The position numbers were made by a program, and so were the translations under genes. A stretch of 64,000 nucleotides of DNA from Agaricus subrufescens (Eukaryota; Basidiomycota; Agaricomycetes; Agaricales; Agaricaceae): NCBI GenBank assembly GCA_029945375.1, contig CM057058.1, positions 3,286,001-3,350,000 of the forward strand. The letters run 5' to 3'. The notes beneath the pieces were generated by a model. That model did no database searches. It had not been told where the DNA came from and saw nothing but the letters and a program-made list of their open reading frames with translations. This document shows positions 12,034-22,232 of this stretch, in pieces (the first letter of the stretch is position 1; the number at the start of each line of letters is the position of its first letter).

Positions 12034-13195
12034 TCATAATTTCCAGACCTGCCTAGATGTTACTCCGAGCCTGCCCAAAATTCCAAGCGTCGGTCCTTGG
12101 GAATAATTCCGTCCATATGGCCCTGACACGGCAGCAATCATTCTATATAAGAGTGTTCAGAAATGAAAGGAAAGGGCTGTGATTGAAACACGTACTGTTC
12201 AGGACCGCACACCAGGAATAAGGTTTTTGAGGGTATAGGAGGGCGAGTATCTTTTCTACCAAACCATTTCTGCCACCGTGTGGGTTCGGGCAGACCTAAA
12301 ATACGTTTGACGTGCACTTCGCTCAGGCGTCCTACTTCTAGAGGTAAAGAAGTCGTTGGCTTTGAGCCATCGTCTGTGTCAACCAACAACTTTAGTCTGA
12401 GTCGGTTTGGATAGTTTTCTGCGTAGGATGTTAAAGGTCCAAGGATTTGCTCGGGCGGTAGTTCTTCAGGAGTTCGTGAACCATGCAACAAAGTGAAACG
12501 AGTATTCTGCGAAATATTCATAGGATGTTCGATCACCTGACGGATGAGTTGATAGAAAGGTGTGATCCCTGTGCCTCCTGAAATCTAGCAAGCTTCAGAG
12601 TGTGATTGTCAAATCCTGTGAGAAGACGCACTAAAACAATTTCATCCCATTCACCCTCTTTCCAAGGCCATGTTTTCAACGGACCACGAAGTTCAACAGT
12701 ATCACCGACTTGCTTGGAATGCAACCACCGCCCTACCTCTCCTTTAGGATACCTCTTTATCCAAAAGACCATGTTTCCATCTTCATCTATGCTTTCCAGG
12801 GGTGTATACGGCCTCTCCACTTGTATATCATCGTCTTTTATAAAGACAGACCAGATGGGTCCAAAGCCGATTGGGTCATTCTCGTTTGTAATCACGAGGT
12901 GTGGAGGCACGCGAAGTTTGAGTACTTTTGTATTAGGGCCAGATATCTCATTGGAGATTACCGTCGCGGGTGTAAAGTGGTTTGCCGAGAGGGGCTGGTG
13001 TGACGAGGTTGGTGCACTCCGAGACGGGTCGGGTAGGAAGAAGTACAGCGAGGCAAGTCCGACAAAGACACCTCCAGCGAGGGGTAACTTCCAGTTTTTT
13101 CGCGCAGGAGGCCTGGTCGTTGCTACATGGCGGCAAAGCAGCGGTCTTTGGGAGAGACGACACGGTATCCGTCTCTGCAACGCGAGTCTGAGCAT
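12034..13195 (-). CDS. MCR1: Mitochondrial NADH-cytochrome b5 reductase
   Basis: This FAD enzyme transfers electrons from NADH to cytochrome b5 or other acceptors at the mitochondrial outer membrane and intermembrane space. The ATG at 13195 opens a basic leader (MLRLALQRRIPCRLSQRP) followed by one hydrophobic segment (LPLAGGVFVGLASLYFFLP), the usual MCR1 bipartite anchor. The FAD domain has VERPYTPLES and VFWIKRYPKGEVGRWLH. The NADH domain has ISGGTGITPFYQLIRQV, FTLLHGSRTPEE and FLVCGPEQM. The last exon ends with GILGRLGVTSRQVWKL at 12034. The splice after IVL uses a GTGCGT donor. It is head-to-head with the zinc-finger gene, 133 bp between ATGs. Confidence 0.92.
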
Positions 13196-13328
13196 GGCAA
13201 ATTGTATACACAGGCACAAACAACGTCATTTAACTTGGCTCGCCAACAGAGCCCGGTCCACACGCATACATCCATTCCTTAGATTTCCTTCTAGCTCCCC
13301 AAACTCCATTCTATCACTCAACACATCT

Positions 13329-15047
13329 ATGCTTACTAGTCCTGCTGGAAACATGACGCTGGCGTCCCTCAACACCTATACCCCCCCTGGTCTGGCGAGG
13401 TCTCCAATCTGGTCTTTCGGTGCTACTTCTCCAGCTGATGCAATGGACATCTGCGATGACTTTCAATCTAATACGCCCTTCAAAGTTTCTCATGGTATCT
13501 CTCGCACTGGTGGTCCTAAAGGTCTTGGCATAATATACCCTCCGAACGTCCAGATAGAACTGCGAGAAGGTCCCACTTGTTCTTATGACTCCGGAACTGG
13601 TTACGATATGATACATAATCAACGCACACCCACAAATACGGAAACGATCTACTACGATTCTCATTTTGTCTCTGGTCCGAATCTTCCTGGAGAGTCACTA
13701 ACAGAAAACTTGCCATCATTGCATTATCCAACGGAATTGCCTCCTCAAATCTTGGGTCTCATGAACGAGGGACCTGTAATCGAGACAACTCGAGATTCTT
13801 CTGTTCTTACCCCTGTTAGTTCACAGCTTGAACTTCCCGTCCCCACCGATGTACAAGGAAGATGGATCTTGCAGAAGATACTAGAAATCTCTGGTCAAAC
13901 GATCGAAGCTTTCTCTTCCGACTTTCAGGCCGGCTTCCAAGGTATACTCCATTCTTCTCCCATTTTTTCTGCTAACGTGTCAATGCCTGTAGACCACCAA
14001 TACAACAGTGTCGCCACGAATCACATGGATGCCGAATTGCAGTCCAACGCAGCTTATCCGCAGAATGCTTTCCTTCGTACACATGATTCGCCCGTATTTG
14101 GTATCAATCCTGCAGATATTCTCCCCCCGCGTCCTTACTTTGAGGCTCCTCAAGCTCCACCTCCGGAGGCCCCTTGTTCAGTGCAACCAGATTCAAGAAA
14201 CGTCGAAATGAAGACGGCTCTTGTGGTTCCGATCTCTGTGCCTACCGGTGATATCCAGCTAGAGCCCGCCAGAGATTCTGTTCCTCTTACTGCGGAGAAC
14301 CTTCGACTCTTGGAAGCAGGGACCCCACATCAACAAGAAAGCGACTATGAGCCTAGCCTTCCTGGCAGTGTTTCATCGAGCAACGAATCTACTTTTCAGC
14401 CGGCTCTTTCAAAGCGCAAACTTCGCCCACGGCCTAAAAAGATTACCAAGCGGATTAAGCATCTTCCTCCATCTGTTTCTCCGCCTCCCGTCTTAGATCT
14501 CTCCATGTTTTCCATCATCCCTATCAACTATGGGACACCTGTGTTGGACGCTCACCGCGGAATCGATCTCAAAGAACTTAAGGCCAAAGCTGAACGGTAT
14601 CGGTTACGCAATCAAGGTCGAGATTACGACAAGAGATGGCTACTTTCATTCGCTGGAAAGTTGACTCCGCAGGGAATGTTAACAGAAGAGTATCGTTGTT
14701 ATATCAATGGCTGTAATCAGTTCAATCGAAGGCGTGACCACATTCTTATACATGTTGGGGGACATCTGGACCAGCGTCCTTTCGCATGTTCTCATTGGTG
14801 AGTGGCCTGTCCTGGTATCGTCACTTATTCGAATTTGCTTTATATCAGCTCGGCGAGGTTTCTTCGCAAAAATGAGTGCAAGAGACATGAACTCAGTCAT
14901 ACTGGTACCCGGCCCTTCACGTGTAACTTGTGTCCCTCTGGAGTATCCGCCTTTGTCCGACAGGATCTTCTCAAACGACACCAGAAGCGAACTCATAGCA
15001 TAGATACCACTCGTAGTCGAACACCCAAACGTCAGTCCCGCACGTAG
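13329..15047 (+). CDS. C2H2 zinc-finger protein, putative transcription factor
   Basis: The first roughly 450 residues are low-complexity, Pro/Ser/Thr-rich and carry no domain I recognise. A basic patch (KRKLRPRPKKITKRIKH) is a likely nuclear signal. Three C2H2 fingers close the protein: YRCYINGCNQF (C-x4-C), FACSHCSARFLRKNECKRHE (C-x2-C) and FTCNLCPSGVSAFVRQDLLK with a terminal H-x4-H. The second finger is assembled across an intron at 14798-14848. A second possible intron of 51 nt (about 13942-13992, GT...TAG) is in frame and free of stops, so its splicing is uncertain. The start at 13329 is the first ATG clear of MCR1; the frame is open further upstream, antisense to MCR1. The target genes are unknown. 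Confidence 0.75.
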
Positions 15048-15338
15048 GCTATTATCATATCGCTCAGATATTCGGGATGTAATCAGCACAGTAATAACGT
15101 GTATAATCAGTACCTGTGGTGAATAGGTTACGACATGATACGCAGTGTCCGAAGTCGTAAGTGTGGTATACAAGATACAAAGTTCTGTATGACAGAAAAT
15201 AATGCTAAGTCAGTAAAGGAGAATGAATATCTCTTGTGTAAAGGTGATAAATAAGCATGAATAACCAAAAAAAAGAAAAATATGCAACAGAGCAATTCGA
15301 TCTATTAAAGTGAAAAAAGTCCTTTGGGTATGATATCC

Positions 15339-18300
15339 TCAAGGTCTCCAGAGACGTAGAGGTGACTGCGAGTTGCTGACTCTCGTCTGTTTTGTAGGCG
15401 TGACTGGTCGAAGCAATGACGACTCAGGATCCGCCCGGCGCATGAATTGCAAGGGCGTTAATGGCGAGCCCTTAGTTGAGGGAGACGACCCAATTGATCG
15501 AGGGCTTTGACCACTAGGAGTGAGAAGGGCAAATGACGGGACAAAGGGAAACTTGGGTTCAGGAGTTCGTGGGGGCATTGGTGGGGCTTTCGTCGTCGTC
15601 GAGCTCGTAAGTTCAGCAGCTTCTTCTAATAATGTCGTAGAGCTAATCCACTTTTCATCTTGTCCCTTCCCAGGAGGAGTTGATTCGGGCAAGATCCTGA
15701 AGCTATCCTCAATGTGAGTTTTAATAAACCTACCAAAAAAGCACACATCAATCAGTATTGACGTTCCAGAAGAATAGTAGAAAATGCTGACGCACTTGGA
15801 TAGTTCTTGCCAACCGCCGCCGACGCGGACCATGACCGTTTGTGACCGAAGGATGCGACAGAAACAAAGTTTGGGGTCTGTATTGCCGATCCAATACTTT
15901 CCACTCTGATCCTTCCACGTCTCCGTAAGCCCCTCCACATTGACACCCATAGGAAGGTTGTTCACAACGTCTCCAACAGCAACGTCGAGCTTGCTCTTAG
16001 GATTGGGTACGTACTTTCTCCGTACAGGAGGAGGTTTCTCTCTCTTGGGCGTTGGGTCACGCGGAGGAACGAAAGATGATAAAGAATTTCTAGGTGCGCG
16101 GGCCCAAGTAGAACCACCTCCAGCCCCTAGTGAAGGACGAGGAGGACGTGTTGTGCGTGTTGAGGTACGAAAAACTTCTGACATTGTTGGAGAGGTAGGG
16201 CGACTGGTTTTTGAGTTCGCTGGTGGCTTCGGACGGGCTTGGCTATGGGATGCTCGCTTGGGCAAAACCTGAGGGGCGCTCGGAACACTGGAGGCTAAAC
16301 TTGTCGTTCGCTGACGTGATGCAAAAGTTGGCTGATATAACGAAGTGTTGAATACTGCAGATGTTGCACGAGTTGACGAGAGCGACATCCTGCTTGACGG
16401 ACGTGATGACTCAGTTCCCCCGGACACAACCCTTCGTTGTGAAGGTTTAGGGGGTGGTGGTGCAAGTAACCGACCTCGTGGATTCAGAGGTTGTTTCGTA
16501 TTTGATAGATCACCGTAAGGTTTCTTGCCCCGAGAGGACCGACTACTAGTGGAAGTGACACTGCTCCTACCGGAATTATTATGCATGCTGATTGCACTAC
16601 CAGGACGAGCCTTCTTATCCGTTAATTTATCGTTTGCCATGTCACAAAGTTCGTCCCAGGTTTGCGTTATCCTCGAGTGCTCGGCGCTCACACGAGAATC
16701 AGAAAGAAACGGTCGAACTAGTTCTTCCGCCGTGCTAATGATGTCCTTGGTAAATTTAACGCGCGCCGATAATTGATCGTCAGGCGTGGCCGACTGTGGG
16801 GCTGAAAAAGAAGACATGGTGATGGAAGGAGGAGATGGATAGCTGTCAATGTGTTCTAGCAAATCGCTCAGTACCGTATCGCAGTTTTGGAAATTGGAAT
16901 TCAACTCCGCGAGCCGCTTGAGCCTTTCCATTTTTTCTGAAGCCACTCTAAGTTCAGTCCGGAAGGACCTCAATATGGCGTTGGTGGTTGGACTCGTAAC
17001 TCTGGCGGGTAAGGAAGCGTCCTCTTTCTGTATCTTCGTCAACTCGAGGTCATGACTTTGCACCTGATCGTTGGTTGGTAAGTCGACAGATGAGTCAGTA
17101 AGTCCCTTGAGGGCGAGTGCACTCAATCGCCTCCGGAGCGAATGTATACGATTTTCAAGCTCTAACATAGCCTCAGTGCGGGTAGCGACTATTTCCGGAG
17201 ATACTTCGAGTACGAATTCATCTACTCGCGAATATCAGATTCAAAACATGTTGAAATATACAGTTCAACCAACGGACCTTGATCTGGATCTGTCTCTGTT
17301 TGCATTTCGTGCACGTACTTAGGCTGCTCTTGCATCGCTCGAGCTTGCTGGCTTTCGCTCTCTAGTGACTTTAGTGATCCCAGCTTGTCGCGGTATTCCT
17401 TGAGTAAGTCCTCAAGGTCTCGTCGCTGCCTCTCTAACTCTGACACTGTCCTTGCAGTCTGTTCGGCTGCACTTTTCTGTTGATCACGTTGATGTCGTTT
17501 GGCCGAATTTAACTCTTCTTCAAGTCGTCGCAATTTCGATGATAGCTCGTCCCGTTCTTTCTGAGCCGATAATCGCTCTGCTTCCATTGCCGCATTGTAC
17601 TGGCGTTCCAAGCGTAGCCATTCTGCCTCTGCCTCCTGTTTCTCGGACATGGCTTTCATCTCTGCCTCGACTCTTTCTCGTTCGAGTCGCGTTTTCTCCG
17701 CCTCCAACGCCGCCAATATCTGTTTTTCTTGTTGAAGACGGGTTGCTTCAGCAATTCTCGCTGCCTCTTCTCTCGCTGCCTCCTCCTTCAAGCGTTTCTC
17801 CTCCTCCAACTGTCTCTTCTCCTCTTCTTCTGCCTTCTGTCGCAGTGCTTCTTCCTTCTGCATCCGTTCCTCCGCCTCCTTAACCTCATTCAAACGGAAA
17901 AGCTCACTCCGTATTGCCTGATCCAGTTCGCTCTTGAAAGACGAGGCGTTCTCGACCCAGGTATTGAAACGGAGTTCTGCGTCGTCAACGCTCCGCACAC
18001 GCGCTGTGTAGAGCGTCTCACGTATAGGTTGATCAAGAGTTGCCGATAAAGTTTCCATTCGACGCAAAAGCTCTCGATGTTGTGGGAAACAATGGCCAAT
18101 GCTCTTTCGCTGCGTGGAAAAATAGTCTTCAACGATTTTCAGGAGGAAATTCAGGGACTCCAGATAGCCTTGATCTCTTGCAAATTGATCCCGCTTTGCT
18201 TTCCAGTTGTTCAATTCCTGAGTCGCATTGTAAATCTTGCCTACGGTGTTCGTGAGTTCGGCATCCAGACTCCTCGACGAGCGTGCCAACGCCAAATGGT

Positions 18301-20990
18301 GTCTGCATTTAGAAAGATTCTCCACTTCGCCTGCAAGTCTTATTGTAAACGCATTGCAGTCCGCTCGTACAGCAGCATCAACAGCATGGAGGTCGAAATG
18401 CCGTTCGTGAGCGCCCGGGAAAGAGTTTGTAGGATCAAAAGAAAGTGTGCGTCGATGCAAAGTATGGCCACCGAAAGATATTGAGGGAGATTGTCGAGCA
18501 ATAAATGGAACCTTGAACACTAGTCCATCAGTAAAGGTTTGAACGAGCTTCTGTACACAATCGGCTTCAGAATGGAATTCGGCAACTTCGTCGGCTGCTT
18601 GATCATTGGATGGTGCGTCCCTTAGGATGTTCTCAGCTACAGCTGTTGAGCGTAACTTGGCATCCTCAATTCGAAGCTGCAAATTGTGGAATTCTTCCCG
18701 AACTGAACACATTACAGATGCCTGTCGTTGAAGTGCAGCAAGTGTGTTGATCATGTCTTCACACGATAGAGAAAATCCCTTTACAGCGGCAATTTGGCGC
18801 GTAAAATGATCCTTTAATGGGGATTCGATCTGTTGAGATAGAGAAGGATAAGGAGTGTCAACTTCTTCAATGATACGCTGTCCAACAACAGCTAATTGCT
18901 TCGAGAAGTCAAGGGGAGGCTGGGTAGCATCTTCAACGACGGTGTGTGCGCTGTCAGGGGTCAATGGCATATTGCTATCGAGGGAATCTTGCCGCCATCG
19001 TGTTTGTTCCATCGACTCTACGATTCGAAGCCGGAGATCCACAAAGGCTTGTTGAATTGTGTCGAGGCTACTAGCAATCTTCCGCGCTTGCCGTAAGCAG
19101 TGTAATCGGGCCAGCATGTCTCGATATTCAGCCTCCACCTTTCCTTTGATATTTTGTAGCTCTTCGATCTCATTCAGAGTCTGCTTCCTGTATTCTGGGT
19201 CTCTAACACCTGACGCGTCGAAAAGGGTCAAGGATACCTGGAACTCAGGTAAGATGGTATCTGTACGCTCAATAGCCTCCAAGATCGCTTCCGAGACTGA
19301 ATGCCAAAGTGCCAGGAAAACCGCATGACGTGCAGTATCCAAACAATGCTCAGTGCTAAGATTGGGTGGTGAACCATCACCATCGTTGCTCGACACTCCA
19401 CTTTGTATCTGTTCCAAGTACACCCTGAAATCAGCGGAGGTCTTGATAGCATTCTCCAGGACAGCATCAAGCCTCTTGACAGCCTCATACATCGTTTGAT
19501 ACTGTCTGGCGGCGATATTGGCCTTGTTGACCAAATCAATGACTGCCTGGATTTCCGCCGCCAACGTTTGTGCGAGTTGAGAGTTGAAATCTCGCTGATC
19601 CTCGAATAAGGGATGTGTCGGGTGCGGAAAGAATTGAGGAGTGGCAACTGGATTGACTCTAACAGACAATCGTTTGAGAAGTGCATCTGCTCGCGAGATG
19701 AAGGAGTTGCATTGTCTCTGAGTGGGATGATGTAATTTGGCCGTCTCGATTTCCTCGAGAAGATTCTGAGCAGTCCCTTGGTCCTTGATCGTTTCAACGT
19801 GTATTTCATCAGCCCTGGACGAGACAACATCAGCACACTCAAAGCAAGTAAATTTGGTTCAGACTTACTTTCTCCATTGCATGACAAGACTCATAGCGAA
19901 TTTACCAATTTGCTCTAGCTCATTGATCCCCTTCTCCTCGATACGATCTTGTTCATCTAAAAGTTCCTCCGGTACGGGTGTTCTGTTCATATCAATGAGT
20001 TTGTCTAAGGCTTTGCCTGCTGATGCGATTTTTCCGTGGCGAAGGGCTGTGACACGACTTCCGAAGTGTGCAGCATCCCGGGATAAAAGTTCGGCTAATT
20101 TGAAGCGTGCGCTTCGAGAATATGCGGCAGAGTTGACGTTGGTCGACGAATCAGAAGCGGCAGAAGCAAAGGAATTGATCGAGCCCCTTCTGCCGCCAGG
20201 AAATTCCTCTCTCATCGGGCTTTCATAGATAGAACGGTCCCAACGTGCTCGTTTCATGATGAACTGCGTAAAGTCTTCGATGATCGTGCGACGCTCAACC
20301 CAAGCTGCTGACCGATACTCTTCCCATGTTATACGAGTGCTGAGGAGGTCGAGAGACTCGGAGCGGTCGCGTAACAGTTGTAATAGTCTATCGAGAGAAA
20401 ATATGGTCGTGAGTGTCAATTCAATAACGTCAGTATCTGCTGGGGATAGGTTTCTGTGCGTAGCAGCTGGGTAGAATCATCAGTTTAGTAACTTCAAGAA
20501 CATGAACGAACACAACTCACCTTTTGTCAACTGCCTCAACTTCTCTAGCTCCACTGTATCGAAAACCTCTGTCTCTTTATCAACAGCATCATGCCTCGCT
20601 ATCCACTCCTCAAGCATCGCACGAGTCGGAAGTCCAGGTACAGTTTCCGCAGAAACACGAATGGCGTCGAGACCAACAAAAACATTTATGGGAGGCATGT
20701 CCTCCAACAACTAGTACTTCAAGTATCAAACCATTGTAGGCGTAGCTTATATACTGAATGTTCACCTTAATTCTTTCCTCTATCCACGGCTTCTTTTCGC
20801 TAAAGGCCTGTAGTTCGATGACTTCATGGGATTCTAGGGCCTCTTCCTCACCCTGCTTCTTTGGTTCGTCGGATGCAACAGCATCATGTTCTGTCAAAGA
20901 AGCTGTGGCAGCAACATTGTCGGCGGCGGCGTCCGTGGGAGGTTGATTGTCCAGTTGTGGACTGGAAGGTGAGTTGGTGGTGCCTGACAT
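15339..20990 (-). CDS. Giant coiled-coil protein with C-terminal GAR (GAS2) domain
   Basis: A 1,789-residue protein assembled from six exons (20766-20990, 20521-20710, 19869-20466, 17278-19814, 15796-17224 and 15339-15729). It starts with an acidic low-complexity N-terminus (MSGTTNSPSSPQLDNQ) and then has a long, mostly helical region. A dense charged coiled-coil, with runs like EEEKRQLEEEKRLKEE, lies at about residues 975-1165. A basic Ser/Pro-rich region follows. The GAR/GAS2 domain is at roughly 1590-1670 (DVAVGDVVNNLPMGVNVEGL, KYWIGNTDPKLCFCRILRS, MVRVGGGWQELSK). GAR domains bind microtubules in GAS2 and spectraplakins, so a cytoskeletal role is likely. I see no calponin-homology domain at the N-terminus, and spectrin repeats cannot be judged by eye. 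An in-frame 66-nt intron cuts the GAR domain. Confidence 0.8.
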
Positions 20991-21261
20991 TGGAGTAGAA
21001 AAATCAAAGGAAGGTAAATGGGTGGGATATGTGATATTCAGGGCGAAAGTAGAGTGAGCATGACCCGTGCCTGGGCTAACGCATGCGAGAAGGGGAGAAA
21101 GGAGTACAACGCCAGTGTGGGAATCTTACTGGAGGCCGTGGCCAACTGATCCGTTCTACGTACAATTCCCGATCCTACAGTAATCTGCTAAGTGTACAAT
21201 TAAACCATGATGGAGCGCTAATCAGCCCAGTAACTAACTCTGCTTTGCAAACGAGATTCTA
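20991..21261. other. Intergenic region between GAR gene and membrane coiled-coil gene
   Basis: About 270 bp upstream of the GAR-protein start and downstream of the next co-directional gene. It presumably holds the GAR promoter. Nothing else is seen. Confidence 0.4.
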
Positions 21262-21980
21262 TCAGCGCTTGCCATCATAGCGCGCCCGGATACCCACCTT
21301 TTTGTCTTCTTTCTGCAGTAACTTCTGCACTTCCAACGCCCGCAGTCGTAGTCGCTGTGTTCCCCATTTATCCTTGTCACCCCCGTTCTGCCATCCCATC
21401 CGTAGTTCCACCTCATGCATAAAGGCTGCTATATCAGCTAATGATGGTCCGAGTGCCTCAAGGGCCCCAAGTTGAGTCCTGCGAGCGGTCCCGTAGGCAA
21501 TCTCTACGAGACTCAAGACTAGACGAGTATTTACCGCATCCGTTCAGTTTCCTTCAGAACCTTCTGCACATCTGAGCGCGCCGTCTCGTTCATTCGCATC
21601 TGCTCCATAGTGCGCTGCTTTGCATCCCGCTCCATGTCATCCGTTCTCTGCTTCATTTCTTGAATCAACACTCTCATCCTATTGTGTTCGTCTTTGAGCA
21701 TCGAGATCTGCGAAAAGCTATTGTTCAATTGTCTCTGTACGACGTTCAGTTTGAAATTTAGTTCTTCGCAACTCCGCTGTAAACCGGAAATGCGCCTCTT
21801 TGAGAGAATATACGGTATTGTAGCAATAGGTAGAAGGATGCCAGTTACAATAGCAAGACGTATGAGAGGGGGATAAGAGCGATGTTTGTCGCTGGTCATC
21901 TCCAGTTCACTTGAAGGCGGTCGACTTGCAACATCAACCGGACGGGTTGAATCATCGTTGAGTGTTCTCTGATTTTCCAT
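21262..21980 (-). CDS. Small membrane-anchored coiled-coil protein, unknown function
   Basis: Two exons give about 220 residues. The ATG at 21980 starts MENQRTLNDDSTRP. A single hydrophobic segment (LIRLAIVTGILLPIATIPYI) is followed by a basic SKRR stop-transfer patch and then about 100 residues of coiled-coil (LQRSCEELNFKLNVVQRQL, MKQRTDDMERDAKQR). A 56-nt intron with donor GTAAAT and acceptor GCAG joins ETERMR to TQLGALEALGPSLADI. The C-terminus is basic (QKEDKKVGIRARYDGKR). I do not recognise a family. The layout of short N-terminus, one membrane span and long helix suggests an organelle-membrane tether or assembly factor, but this is a guess. Confidence 0.7.
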
Positions 21981-22232
21981 GAGGTCTGTTCTTGTAGAGT
22001 CTGAGAATGCTTCAGTAACAAGCAAGTGTACTTAGTAGTTCACGTGGTCACAATTTCTTATTATATCGATGTAGATGAGTATTAGAACGACAGAGAATTA
22101 AAGTGGTAGGTATACAAAATGGGGTATGACAGCAGTGAATACAGGGTTGAACGAAAACATTACAGCATGAAAACCATGAAAACAACAAAATAATGAGCAA
22201 TGACATAGAAAATAAGGCAAAGATAGACACGA

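Noticed and set aside
13196..13219. Upstream TTG-initiated extension of MCR1
   Set aside because: There is no ATG in that stretch; the ATG at 13195 directly opens the mitochondrial leader.
12606..13328. Long open frame antisense to MCR1, continuous with the zinc-finger gene
   Set aside because: It overlaps well-conserved MCR1 exons on the other strand and encodes no recognisable domain; the zinc-finger start is placed after it.
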